Shown here: piece by piece, positions 8,901-16,943 of the stretch
Numbering within the stretch: position 1 is the stretch's first letter
Layout: every line of letters starts with the position of its first letter
Assembly: GCA_947491825.1 (NCBI GenBank)
Contig: CANLLM010000015.1
Coordinates: 1-37,490 of the forward strand
Length of the DNA stretch: 37,490 nucleotides
Reading direction: 5' to 3'
From: Bacteroidota bacterium
GTDB lineage: Bacteria > Bacteroidota > Bacteroidia > UKL13-3
The notes under the pieces: model-generated
Told to the model about the DNA's origin: nothing
What the model saw: only the letters and a program-made list of their open reading frames with translations
Databases searched by the model: none
Program-made: the position numbers and the translations under genes

Positions 8901-10261
8901 CCGATAATGAGTTTGCTGATTCTTTGTTTTTAAGCTACAAGGGTGAGTTAACGCAATTGCCTTTTGCATTGGTTTCGCATAGAAACGGAGTAGGCAATGC
9001 CGAAATAAATTTAAGTGTAATTGGCCCATGTGATAGAATTGGCGATACACTTGAATTGGAATTTATTGTTCAAGACAACCGTTGTCCTATACCCATAAGA
9101 GATAGAGGAAAACTGTTTGTGGTGATATTGCCGCCCTTGCCTGCAATAAGTCCTGCCTTAAATTGCATTAAGCTTTTAAGTGCAAATCAAGTTGGGTTAT
9201 CATGGCCATTACCCAAAGATTTACGAGTAACCAAATCGCTCACATTAATTAAACGGGATGCATCAGGTGCTATTACGCAAGTTGGTAGGTATGGAAATGC
9301 ATTTATTGATCAAGTGCCCCAACCAGTAATCAACCCAACCCAACAAACTACTTGTTTTGCGCTAGTTGCCCACGATAATTGCGATAATCCAACAGATACT
9401 GGAGCCTTTATTTGTATACCATGGACAGACGAACAATATCCAGAACCCATACAACCACATTATGTTACCGTTGTAAATAATAACCACATAGCCGTGAGCT
9501 GGCAACCGACTGATCATGCGCTAAATGAAATTTACAGGTTTGATTTGATTAGCCAACAAAAACAAAAGATGGCGGAAAAAATAGCCCCGCAAACTGATAC
9601 CACTTGGATTGATGAACAGGTTGATGTGCAGAAATACCGTTATTGTTATGTGATAGAACCTACCAATGCATGCGGGCTCAAACCAAAACAAAATAAACAT
9701 GCATGCAGTATATTACTTAAAGGTATAAGTAAGCCATTTGAGCATAATTTAGATTGGACTACTTACAATTTTTTTGCCAATGGTACCAATAGCCACGATT
9801 TATTTAAGCGAGATTATACTGAGCAAATGTTCTCGTTGCGTGTTTCAAATGAAAATAAAAATGCCAGCAATATAGATTTTGATTTAAACAAGGAAACTGG
9901 ATTGTTCTATTACTACATATTGGCTCCCGAAAATCAACCCAGCAACTACAGCAGCCAATCAAATACGTTAGAGTTGGTACAGGCCCCTTTGTTGCATGTG
10001 CCTAATGCATTTACGCCTAATGGTGATGGGGTAAACGACCTGTGGAATGTGGTTCCGGCCTTTGTTAAAGATTATCATTGCCGCGTTTATGACCGTTGGG
10101 GCAGGTTGGTTTTTGAAACCAAAGACAAGAAAAAGTTACTAAGCGACAAAGACTTAGGTGATGTAATTTTAGCCGAAGATGCTTTTATTTACCTAATTAC
10201 CTACACTGGTTTTGAAGGTACTTTTAAACAAGTTACAGGAAATGTTACCATTTTAAAATAG
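5945..10261 (+). CDS. Secreted SBBP beta-propeller protein with type IX secretion (type B) C-terminal domain
   Basis: A 1438-residue exported protein. A TTG start gives a clean signal peptide (KYTIKCLLLFMLLAPFLVSA). Residues 26-33 read FIENKGQW, the mark of the N-terminal domain found on SBBP proteins in this phylum. Repeats of the type LLYATYLGGSGNE, LLYSTYLGGSQND and LLSTYLGGSGYD (about 290-500) and YATYFGG near 670 are SBBP propeller blades. The middle third (about 740-1330) looks like Ig/cadherin-like and fibronectin type III modules with paired Cys. From V1352 on, VPNAFTPNGDGVND, CRVYDRWGRLVFET and the ending form a gliding-motility-associated C-terminal domain (CHU_C type), the signal for type IX secretion. 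A surface or extracellular adhesive role is likely; no catalytic motif is seen. Confidence 0.9.
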   Translation: MKYTIKCLLLFMLLAPFLVSAQQVRFIENKGQWKSDVLYKADIPGGDLYITNQGLVYNLVDEHALHEQQHNKVDSAIHAHAIFINFVGANSAYTHHSFNPFVTQYNYYIGKDESNWAAGVKAYQKIVLRNIYPQIDFEIAGENGGVKTAFILRQGAQSASIKLAYRGANKINLLNGELLVQHSLGQIKECQPITFISNGLKQEQVASQYILNNDTLSYQVHLNKGLSYHDSLIIDPSIVFSSFSGSVADNFGFTATHDYLGNAYGGGTVYNINFPVTSGAYQLTYGGGSDFNDGPARDVGILKFSANGSQLLYATYLGGSGNEQPHSMSCDAAGNLYIMGTTKSTNFPYRLGVDNSQNGNYDLFVSCLSANGNTLLYSTYLGGSQNDGFNNHGTSDKKNQLTYNFGDEFRGDIRLDASGNVYIATVTSSNQTQSLPIVNATQATFGGAGQDGWVIKLNSQLSTILLSTYLGGSGYDAAYGLRVEGDNFYVTGGTLSSNLPNSSLSVYKGGVDGYIAMYNQSGVVITHQKTIYVGTLNYDQAYFVYTDQDKNVYVTGQTTGLFPHLGNGYYEIGGKQFITIYDAQLNTILNQTVFGNGSLSPKLSPSAFMVDECNQIYFSGWGGAVNLGHNQNTSPVSGLITTSDAFQKTTDGSDFYLIVFDKKLSRVAYATYFGGNITQEHVDGGTSHFDESGVVYQSVCAGCGGLSDFPTTSGAHSRINNGIRTNNPSLGGCNNAVFKFDCRPNPIPPAMKDTTLFVIATDTLSYTFDITDLNSDSIAITAIVSELLNILPPNQPTIVELQNKAGLIRVNVKWTAPCNKTNDTIVTLFKLRDYACRTSDTSSGKITIIVKPIPEPVIDLACAIRSGESDMLLRWDNSWTTNPDSKYIGAVKLYRNKSGGSFDSIAQFSRLTMANAYLDKNLADLNTTNYCYKVITQNLCGVAMGGVRLSCSQLLDSFDLTAYKFSRDTIYYVRATDSLNSSLKITDNEFADSLFLSYKGELTQLPFALVSHRNGVGNAEINLSVIGPCDRIGDTLELEFIVQDNRCPIPIRDRGKLFVVILPPLPAISPALNCIKLLSANQVGLSWPLPKDLRVTKSLTLIKRDASGAITQVGRYGNAFIDQVPQPVINPTQQTTCFALVAHDNCDNPTDTGAFICIPWTDEQYPEPIQPHYVTVVNNNHIAVSWQPTDHALNEIYRFDLISQQKQKMAEKIAPQTDTTWIDEQVDVQKYRYCYVIEPTNACGLKPKQNKHACSILLKGISKPFEHNLDWTTYNFFANGTNSHDLFKRDYTEQMFSLRVSNENKNASNIDFDLNKETGLFYYYILAPENQPSNYSSQSNTLELVQAPLLHVPNAFTPNGDGVNDLWNVVPAFVKDYHCRVYDRWGRLVFETKDKKKLLSDKDLGDVILAEDAFIYLITYTGFEGTFKQVTGNVTILK

Positions 10262-10287
10262 CAGTATGCGCAATTGCCGATAAAGTA

Positions 10288-10295
10288 TATTTTTG
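10288..10295 (+). promoter_or_regulatory. -7 promoter element TATTTTTG
   Basis: An exact TAnnTTTG match, 39 bases before the ATG at 10335. It supports that ATG over upstream in-frame TTG codons, because those would lie at or before the RNA start. Confidence 0.55.
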
Positions 10296-10334
10296 CACTT
10301 CTTAATAAATAAAGTACACGTATCAACATTTACT

Positions 10335-10934
10335 ATGGCACTATACAAATTCAAACTAACGTTCGAGGAATACGAAGACATTTCTCGTGTTATTGAAATT
10401 AAGTCATCGCAAACCTTTTTTGAATTCCATAAGGCAATTCTTGATTCAGTAGGTTTCGATCAAAAGCAAATGGCTTCTTTTTACATGAGTAATGATACAT
10501 GGAAAAAAGAGCAGGAAATTACCTTGGAAGACATGAGCGATGACAGAGATGAGAATAGCATTCCTATTCCCACTATGAAAGATTCGCGATTAAGCATGTT
10601 CGTAAACGACCCGCATCAAAAAATTGTATACGTTTACGATTTTATTGAAATGTGGACCATGCACCTTGAGTTGGTGGCTATTGAAATGAAAGAAAAAACA
10701 GGAATTAAATATCCGCTCTGTAGTAAATCGGTTGGGTTAGCACCTAAACAATACGATAAAGTGCAGCGTTTTGGTTTAGTTGATGAGAACGAGTTTGATG
10801 AAATCACAAAAAATTATTTAGATAAATCTGACGAGATTCCTGGTGAGATTAGTGATGATGAAGCAGACGAATTTGGTTTGTATGATGACGGAGAATCGAG
10901 TGAAGAAGGTGGCGGACTTGATGAAAGATTCTAA
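10335..10934 (+). CDS. PRiA4_ORF3 / IS1096 TnpR-like family protein with acidic tail
   Basis: A 199-residue protein. The N-terminal 150 residues match the pRiA4b ORF-3-like pattern as known in Bacteroidota: MALYKFKLTFEEYEDISRVI, FFEFHKAILDSVGFD, SFYMSNDTWKKEQEI, then KIVYVYDFIEMWTMHLELVAI. The last 45 residues are very acidic (DKSDEIPGEISDDEADEFG, ending DERF). Despite the mobile-element name, no transposase or terminal repeats surround it, so this looks like a resident chromosomal gene of unknown role. The start at 10335 is chosen because a -7 element lies at 10288-10295. A terminator with a 13-bp stem follows at 10941. Confidence 0.85.
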   Translation: MALYKFKLTFEEYEDISRVIEIKSSQTFFEFHKAILDSVGFDQKQMASFYMSNDTWKKEQEITLEDMSDDRDENSIPIPTMKDSRLSMFVNDPHQKIVYVYDFIEMWTMHLELVAIEMKEKTGIKYPLCSKSVGLAPKQYDKVQRFGLVDENEFDEITKNYLDKSDEIPGEISDDEADEFGLYDDGESSEEGGGLDERF

Positions 10935-10940
10935 TTTTGT

Positions 10941-10975
10941 AAAGTGAGTTAAGTGTTTACTTAACTCACTTTATA
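10941..10975 (+). terminator. Hairpin terminator after the PRiA4_ORF3 gene
   Basis: A perfect 13-bp inverted repeat AAAGTGAGTTAAG (10941-10953) / CTTAACTCACTTT (10960-10972) with a 6-base loop. The T run after it is short. Confidence 0.75.
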
Positions 10976-11068
10976 GTTTAAAATAAAACGGCCCTTGCTT
11001 ACGGATAGCTTGTTATTAATCGCATTGCGACAAATCTGTTTTTAAGCATACAATAAACCTTTTTGTAT

Positions 11069-11572
11069 ATGAAAACTTTGATATTGATGCGCCACGCAAA
11101 GGCTGTTCATGATGATGGTTTACTTTCTGATTTTGATAGAAACTTAAACGACCGAGGCAAAGAAGATGCTGCCGAAATGGGTAAACGTATGTTGCTCAAA
11201 AAAGTTAACCCTGATTTAATTATTTGTAGTACGGCTAAACGAACCGCTAAAACCGCCAAAATTGTTGCCGATCAATTAGGTTACCACGAACACAACATCA
11301 ACAAGGAATTTGATTTGTATAACTGCACAGTTGAGGATGCGTTAAGTATAATAAGGCACATCAATGATGATTGTAGTACGTTACTTATGGTTGGTCATAA
11401 TCCTGCTGTAACTAGTTTAGCAGGTTATTTAACCAACACAATGATAGAAAGTTTACCAACATCGGGGCAAGTGAGTATTGGCTTTAAAGTCATATCGTGG
11501 AAACAAGTTGCTCGAAACATGGGAGAGTTAGATTGGGTTGATTTACCAAAATTACCATACATTGAAAAATAA
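11069..11572 (+). CDS. sixA: SixA-like phosphohistidine phosphatase
   Basis: A histidine phosphatase of 167 residues. The catalytic His9 lies in LILMRHAKA (RHG/RHA motif), an Arg-rich segment (CSTAKRTAKTAKIVADQL) follows, and a second His110 sits in MVGHNPAVTSLAGYL. Its size and the RHA motif fit the SixA branch, which removes phosphate from histidine phosphotransfer domains or related proteins. The ATG at 11069 is preferred to a TTG at 11063. The 3' end overlaps the TTG start of the next gene (11562), so the two are translationally linked and head the sixA-SDR-argS-lipoprotein operon. Confidence 0.9.
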   Translation: MKTLILMRHAKAVHDDGLLSDFDRNLNDRGKEDAAEMGKRMLLKKVNPDLIICSTAKRTAKTAKIVADQLGYHEHNINKEFDLYNCTVEDALSIIRHINDDCSTLLMVGHNPAVTSLAGYLTNTMIESLPTSGQVSIGFKVISWKQVARNMGELDWVDLPKLPYIEK

Positions 11573-12368
11573 AACAGTAATCATAACCGGAGCATCATCC
11601 GGAATTGGAGAAGCTACTTCATATGCATTTGCAAAGCAAGGTGCAAATGTAGTTTTGGCTGCGCGCAAACTTGATAAATTAAATGAAGTAAAACAGCATT
11701 GCGAAAAATTTGGCGTGCAAGTTTTGGTAGTACAATGTGATGTTAGTAGTGAACAAGATTGCATCAACTTAGTTAATCAAACAGTAAAAACTTTTGGCAG
11801 TATTGATGTGCTGATCAATAATGCGGGCATTAGTATGCGCGCAATGTTTGCCGATTGTGACACCAATGTTTTGAAGCAATTAATGGACATAAATTTTTGG
11901 GGTGCGGTGTATTGTACCAAACAAGCCTTGCCTTACTTAATGGATAAAAAAGGCGCTGTGGTTGCAGTTTCGTCTGTTGCGGGTTTGGTTGGTTTACCTG
12001 CCCGAACTGGATACTCAGCATCTAAATTTGCATTGGAAGGTTTTATGCAAAGCCTTAGAATTGAAACGTTAAAAAGTGGATTGCATGTAGGTATGATTTA
12101 TCCAGGTTATACAGCATCAAACATACGCAATATGGCTTTAAATAATGTAGGAGCTACACAACAAGAATCACCATTAGATGAAAGTAAATTGATGCAACCC
12201 GAAACCGTGGCTGATGCCATTGTTTACATGGTTAAAAAACGTAAACGACAACAAGTTTTAACAGGTATAGGTAAAGTTTCCAAATGGTTAAACATCTTGC
12301 TACCTTCGCTGAGCGATAAAGCCGTATATGATTTTGTGGCTAAAGAAAAGGACAGCCCTTTTAAATAA
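11562..12368 (+). CDS. SDR family oxidoreductase
   Basis: A classical short-chain dehydrogenase/reductase of 268 residues. It has the cofactor motif TGASSGIG (residues 9-16), NNAGIS, the catalytic Ser138 in AVSSVAG and Tyr151-x-x-x-Lys155 in YSASK. AARKLDK after beta-2 (Arg at the end of the strand) suggests NADP(H). The start is a TTG at 11562 (MKNKTVIITG...), inside the last codons of sixA; upstream frame extension to 11538 would break the usual N-terminus. argS follows after 19 bases. The substrate is unknown; the C-terminal shape (pocket after PGYTAS, then KKRKRQQVLTG) fits the general COG0300-like oxidoreductases. Confidence 0.9.
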   Translation: MKNKTVIITGASSGIGEATSYAFAKQGANVVLAARKLDKLNEVKQHCEKFGVQVLVVQCDVSSEQDCINLVNQTVKTFGSIDVLINNAGISMRAMFADCDTNVLKQLMDINFWGAVYCTKQALPYLMDKKGAVVAVSSVAGLVGLPARTGYSASKFALEGFMQSLRIETLKSGLHVGMIYPGYTASNIRNMALNNVGATQQESPLDESKLMQPETVADAIVYMVKKRKRQQVLTGIGKVSKWLNILLPSLSDKAVYDFVAKEKDSPFK

Positions 12369-12387
12369 TCTTAGAACAAACAGTTAC

Positions 12388-14172
12388 ATGATAGCAGATA
12401 TATTAAAACATCAAATAGCCCAAGCATTGCATAATTTGTATATGGTTGAGGTGAGTGATGATCAAGTGGACATAGAACAAACCAAACCCGATTTTGAAGG
12501 TGACTTTACTTTTGTGGTTTTTCCTTATTTAAAACAAAGTAAAAAAGGTCCTGAACAAACAGCTCAAGAACTTGGTGTATATTTGTTAGAGCAGGTTGAA
12601 GAAGTTGCATCATATAATGTAATAAAAGGATTTTTAAATTTAGTGGTGGCTCAAAATTATTGGGTTAACTTTCTAACCAAAAACTATAATACCACCAATT
12701 TTGGTTTTGCTACTCATGCTACCAATCAAAAAATATTGGTCGAGTACTCATCACCCAATACCAATAAACCGTTACACTTAGGCCACATTCGTAACAACCT
12801 GTTAGGATATGCAGTATCGCAAATATTAAAAGCCAATGCACACCAAGTGCATACATGCAATTTAGTGAACGATAGAGGCATACACATTTGCAAAAGCATG
12901 TTAGCTTGGATGCAACATGGTAATGGCGAAACACCTGCCAGCAGCGGTTTAAAAGGCGATCACTTGGTTGGCAAATACTATGTGTTGTTTGATAAACATT
13001 ACAAAGCAGAGCAACAAGAATTAATGAATAACGGCTTAACCCATGAGCAAGCAGAAAAACAAGCACCTAGTATATTGGCAGCGCAAGAGTTATTGCGCAA
13101 GTGGGAAGCCAATGACGAAGAAACCGTTCGCATTTGGAAAATGATGAATGGTTGGGTGTATGAAGGCTTTCATGTTTCATACGGAACCTTGGGAATTAGC
13201 TTTGATAAATATTACTACGAAAGCAACACCTATTTATTGGGTAAAGAAATTGTAGAAGAAGGCATACAAAAAGGTGTGTTTTATAAAAAAGATGATGCTA
13301 GCGTTTGGATTGATTTAACAGAAGAAGGACTTGATCATAAATTGGTATTACGTGCCGATGGGACCAGTGTATACATAACACAAGACATGGGTACTGCCGA
13401 TTTAAAATATACAGATTTTGGTTGCAACCAATCTATTTATGTAGTGGGTAACGAGCAAGATTACCACTTTAAAGTTTTGCAGCTTATTTTAAAAAAATTG
13501 GGTCGCCCTTATGCCGATGGTATTTACCACCTAAGCTATGGCATGGTGGAGTTGCCTGAAGGTAAAATGAAAAGCCGAGAGGGAACCGTAGTTGATGCAG
13601 ATGATTTAATGGCTGCGATGATTGAACAAGCCGAAGAAACCACAAAAGAATTGGGTAAAACTGATGCTTTACCTCAAGAGGAGTTGATAGAACTTTACAA
13701 CATGGTAGGTTTAGGTGCTTTAAAGTATTTTATTTTAAAGGTTGATCCTAAAAAGAAAATGTTGTTTAATCCCAAAGAGTCAATAGATTTCCAAGGCAAT
13801 ACAGGTCCTTTTATACAATACACCCATGCACGTATAAAAAGTGTGCTACGTAACGCAAAAGCCGCTGATTTGGTTATGCAGTTTGATGAAGCAGAAATCA
13901 CCTTGAGCAAAGTAGAAAAGGAGTTGTTAGTCATCATGTATAAATACCCCGAAGTATTGGCAGAGGCTGGTAAAACTTTTAGTCCAGGTGTTTTATGTAA
14001 TTATGTGTACGAGTTGGCAAAAGTATACAGTCATTTTTACCACGAGCATTCTGTGCTTAAAGAAACCAATATAAACCAACAAGCCTTGCGTTTGCAATTG
14101 TGCACACTAACTGCATATATTATTCGTTCATCATTCCAACTATTGGGTATACAAGTGCCCGAGCGCATGTAA
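12388..14172 (+). CDS. argS: Arginine--tRNA ligase
   Basis: A class I aminoacyl-tRNA synthetase of 594 residues, the normal ArgRS length. SSPNTNKPLHLGHIRNNLLG holds the HIGH motif (H130-L-G-H133), and KMKSREGTVV (K393-R397) is the ArgRS-specific replacement of KMSKS. The C-terminal anticodon-binding DALR domain ends in LLGIQVPERM, typical of ArgRS. The ATG at 12388 gives the expected N-terminal domain (tRNA D-loop recognition, with DFEGDFTFVVFP); the longer open frame from 12328 runs over the SDR stop and is not used. It lies inside an operon, 19 bases after the SDR gene. Confidence 0.97.
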   Translation: MIADILKHQIAQALHNLYMVEVSDDQVDIEQTKPDFEGDFTFVVFPYLKQSKKGPEQTAQELGVYLLEQVEEVASYNVIKGFLNLVVAQNYWVNFLTKNYNTTNFGFATHATNQKILVEYSSPNTNKPLHLGHIRNNLLGYAVSQILKANAHQVHTCNLVNDRGIHICKSMLAWMQHGNGETPASSGLKGDHLVGKYYVLFDKHYKAEQQELMNNGLTHEQAEKQAPSILAAQELLRKWEANDEETVRIWKMMNGWVYEGFHVSYGTLGISFDKYYYESNTYLLGKEIVEEGIQKGVFYKKDDASVWIDLTEEGLDHKLVLRADGTSVYITQDMGTADLKYTDFGCNQSIYVVGNEQDYHFKVLQLILKKLGRPYADGIYHLSYGMVELPEGKMKSREGTVVDADDLMAAMIEQAEETTKELGKTDALPQEELIELYNMVGLGALKYFILKVDPKKKMLFNPKESIDFQGNTGPFIQYTHARIKSVLRNAKAADLVMQFDEAEITLSKVEKELLVIMYKYPEVLAEAGKTFSPGVLCNYVYELAKVYSHFYHEHSVLKETNINQQALRLQLCTLTAYIIRSSFQLLGIQVPERM

Positions 14173-14183
14173 TTATAAAACTA

Positions 14184-15548
14184 TTGGATGTATTAAAGGT
14201 AATAACTATTGCTACGGTGTTGGCTTTGTTTGGATTAATTACTTCGTGTAATCCACAAACCAAGCTATTTAAACAAGCTCGTATACAAAGCAGCAAGGGC
14301 ATGTACGAAGATGCCGCAAACCTTTACTATAACATTTTACTTACCGATAGTAAAAACAAGTTAGCACGTACCGAGTTTAAAAATAGTGCGCAAAAAGTAA
14401 TTGCTGATAAGTTTGCTAAGTTTAGCAAATTGGTAATTGAAGATAGGATAGAAGAAGCGCTAAAAACTTATAAGTACGCAAAAGAATATACCCAAAATGC
14501 AGCCAAAGTAGGTGGGGTACTTGAGTGGCCAAACGAGTACGATGAGGTTTACAATGACATCAAAAACGAATATACCCAACAACAATACGATATTGCTATT
14601 GGGCTTATTCAAAACCGTAAATACGAGGCAGCAGAAAAGGTATTTGGTCGAATTGCCTTGTACGATAGTAGTTACAAAGAGGTATCAGTGCTGCGATTAA
14701 ATACGGTTTTAGAACCTCTTTACACAAAGGCTACACAGCTATACAACAACAAACAATTTAGAGAGGCGTATTATGCATTTAATAAAATTGTACAAATAGA
14801 CGACCATTATAAAGATATACTAAAAATGCGCGCGTTGTCAATTCAACAAGCTACTTCAATTGTTGGGGTATTGCCTTTACAAATTAATACCAAGGTAAAT
14901 TATAACATCGCAAATATTGCTGATGCCTTAGCCGATTTAATTGGCCAGCAACAAGGGAGCTATATTAAAATAGCCAATGTGCAAGCACTGCAACGCGATT
15001 TAGAAAGTAGGGGATTTAATGGTTTTAAAAATGCAGAACAAGCCATAGAAGCAGGCAGGAGCTTAAACTTAGGATATGTTGTACTTATTCAGTTAGATAC
15101 GTTTGAGTATATTAAACAGACTAAACAAACCGTTGAGCGTGAAGGTTATGAAGCTTTTACTGAAAGTATTTTGAATCCTTACACCAAAACATACTCGAGT
15201 ATTAGTAAGTTTAAAAAAGCTACTTACTCTGACAACACTGAAGGACAGCATGTGCATATGGCTTTAAAAGTATCATTAATACAAGTAAGTACGGGCGAGA
15301 TATTGGTAAACGAAATGATAACCATACTTAAAAAAGACGAATTACATGCTGCAAAATTTAGCGGTAATACCAATAATTTGTATCCCAATTTACCCGAAGG
15401 AAATTACCTCCCGCAAGTGAGCCGCGAGTGGCGCGATATGTTTTTTAACCCGCGTAAAAACTTGTTGCCCGTTACCGATTTATTTAGCCAAGCTTTTAAT
15501 GAAGCTTCATTAAAAATGGCTACTCTTATTCAACCCAAACTGCGGTAA
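14184..15548 (+). CDS. TPR-like lipoprotein
   Basis: A 454-residue lipoprotein. The TTG start at 14184, 11 bases after argS, gives MDVLKVITIATVLALFGL and a lipobox LITSC with Cys22. After this come alpha-helical repeats (KQARIQSSKGMYEDAANLYY, then NRKYEAAEKVFGRIA and NKQFREAYYAFNKIVQ) that look like TPR units over about residues 25-190, and a C-terminal domain without a motif I recognise (YVVLIQLDTFEY and VSLIQVSTGEILV are strand-like and recall outer-membrane assembly or CsgG-type folds). It is probably attached to a membrane facing the periplasm. Its place after argS is likely simple read-through. No clear terminator follows before the facing gene at 15655. Confidence 0.75.
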   Translation: MDVLKVITIATVLALFGLITSCNPQTKLFKQARIQSSKGMYEDAANLYYNILLTDSKNKLARTEFKNSAQKVIADKFAKFSKLVIEDRIEEALKTYKYAKEYTQNAAKVGGVLEWPNEYDEVYNDIKNEYTQQQYDIAIGLIQNRKYEAAEKVFGRIALYDSSYKEVSVLRLNTVLEPLYTKATQLYNNKQFREAYYAFNKIVQIDDHYKDILKMRALSIQQATSIVGVLPLQINTKVNYNIANIADALADLIGQQQGSYIKIANVQALQRDLESRGFNGFKNAEQAIEAGRSLNLGYVVLIQLDTFEYIKQTKQTVEREGYEAFTESILNPYTKTYSSISKFKKATYSDNTEGQHVHMALKVSLIQVSTGEILVNEMITILKKDELHAAKFSGNTNNLYPNLPEGNYLPQVSREWRDMFFNPRKNLLPVTDLFSQAFNEASLKMATLIQPKLR

Positions 15549-15654
15549 TAACTGGTTGATATGTAACGATCTTAACTTGATGAATAAAACTCATTGTCTT
15601 TTACCTTTAATAAAATGATGACTGAACCTATTAAAATCTATTCGCTGCTTAAAA

Positions 15655-16755
15655 TTAACCAGCCAACGATACACCAATAAGTTTACCAATACCAAAAGTG
15701 ATTGCAGCAGCAATTAATCCAAACAACACTTGTCTAAATCCAGAAAACCATATACTTTTTCCAGTAAACAGAGTAATGGCCGATCCAATTAAAAATAAAC
15801 CTCCAGCACTTAATATTGCACTTAAGCCAATAGCCGTGTAACCGTCAAACATAAAAAACGGAATTACAGGAATTATTGCTCCTAAGGCAAAAAGCACAAA
15901 AGATGTTACTGCGGCTTCCATGGCCGAACCTTTCAAATCATCTGCATTAATGCCCAATTCTTCTTTAATCAAAATTTCGTGGGCTTTATCTTTATCTTGA
16001 ATAATTTCTTTAGCCATTTGTTTGGCTTGTGCTTCTGGTATTCCTTTCGAATAATAAATGAGCGCCAATTCTTTTTCTTCACCTTCAGGGTTGGTTTCCA
16101 ATTCGTCCATTTCCAATTGCATTTGGTTTTCCGATAACTCTTGGGAGCTTTTAACAGAAATCCACTCACCTAAAGCCATGGATAAGGCACCTGCAAGCAA
16201 TCCGGCAATACCTGTAAGTAACACTTCTTTTTGTCCGCTTGAGGCACCTGCAATACCCATTACCAAACTAAAGTTAGATACCAAACCATCATTGCCACCA
16301 AGCACAGCAGCGCGTAAGGCATTACCACCAACAGAGCGGTGGCGTTTCTCAAATCGGGCAAGGGTTGATACAGTTATGGTTTGTGTGTTGCTAAGTATAT
16401 TTTTTAAGATGGTAACATGAGCAGTATCTGAAAGGGAAACAGGGGTGTTTGTTTTTTTACGGGCGTTTAAAACCGATGAAGAAATGCTTTTTTCTGAATC
16501 TAACAATACACCCAAAATGTAATCGTAACCCAACACTCGACCAATTAATTTAAGCACTTTAGCCCTCCCCGAAGGTGCAGGTAAAAGCGAAGCATCCATT
16601 CCGTTTTTTTGTAAAAAGGCTAATGCATGTCCGTTTTCAATCTCGCTCATTTGTCTAAAAATGTTGGCCACGTTTTCGTCTTCTTCGTGCTCAGCAAGTA
16701 AGGCATATAAGTAACCCGTGTCTACTTCGGTTTGAATATTTTTTAAATTAATCAT
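15655..16755 (-). CDS. Ferritin-like plus VIT1/CCC1 iron transporter (MbfA-type)
   Basis: A two-domain protein of 366 residues. Residues 1-125 form a ferritin-like/rubrerythrin helical domain with acidic metal-site candidates (E10, E22, E24-E25, and E40-x-x-H43 in SEIENGH). Residues 140-366 are a VIT1/CCC1 transporter: AAVLGGNDGLVSNFSLVMGI, ALSMALGEWISVKSSQE, an acidic cytoplasmic loop, and three hydrophobic segments near the C-terminus. This is the architecture of MbfA, a membrane ferritin that exports iron (or manganese) and protects from metal plus peroxide stress in alphaproteobacteria. The promoter region carries a TTAGG/CCTAA palindrome overlapping a perfect -7 element, suggesting metal-dependent repression. 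It is a single gene, convergent with the lipoprotein at 14184. Confidence 0.9.
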   Translation of the reverse strand: MINLKNIQTEVDTGYLYALLAEHEEDENVANIFRQMSEIENGHALAFLQKNGMDASLLPAPSGRAKVLKLIGRVLGYDYILGVLLDSEKSISSSVLNARKKTNTPVSLSDTAHVTILKNILSNTQTITVSTLARFEKRHRSVGGNALRAAVLGGNDGLVSNFSLVMGIAGASSGQKEVLLTGIAGLLAGALSMALGEWISVKSSQELSENQMQLEMDELETNPEGEEKELALIYYSKGIPEAQAKQMAKEIIQDKDKAHEILIKEELGINADDLKGSAMEAAVTSFVLFALGAIIPVIPFFMFDGYTAIGLSAILSAGGLFLIGSAITLFTGKSIWFSGFRQVLFGLIAAAITFGIGKLIGVSLAG

Positions 16756-16774
16756 GTTGTTTTGGTTTTACTGT

Positions 16775-16782
16775 CAAACCTA
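16775..16782 (-). promoter_or_regulatory. -7 promoter element TAGGTTTG of the ferritin-VIT gene
   Basis: An exact TAnnTTTG match on the minus strand, 19 bases before the ATG at 16755. It sits inside the left arm of the inverted repeat at 16776-16798. Confidence 0.6.
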
Positions 16783-16806
16783 AACAGAAATTAGGTTTTA
16801 TCCTAA
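16776..16806. promoter_or_regulatory. Probable metal-regulator operator (TTAGG/CCTAA palindromes)
   Basis: AAACCTAA (16776-16783) and TTAGGTTT (16791-16798) form a perfect 8-bp inverted repeat with a 7-base spacer. A third copy, CCTAA at 16802-16806, makes TTAGGTTTTATCCTAA with the second. The arms overlap the -7 element, the usual place for a repressor. TTAGG...CCTAA is the outer half-site pattern of DtxR/IdeR boxes, although the spacing here is shorter than the 19-bp DtxR consensus. Confidence 0.5.
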
Positions 16807-16943
16807 AAAAGTAAACCCAGGAATTGTACAAAAGAGATGTGCTTTGTCAATCTAATTTCAAACCAACAAGATACAATCCATTATTTTTTATTGAAGCACG
16901 GTAAATGCTTTGGCAAAATAGTATAGAATTAAATCAAGTAGGC

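Noticed and set aside
10335-10934. An insertion sequence, because of the IS1096/TnpR family name
   Set aside because: No transposase, terminal inverted repeats or target duplications around it.
12328-12387. Upstream extension of argS
   Set aside because: It overlaps the end of the SDR gene, and the ATG at 12388 gives the normal ArgRS N-terminus.
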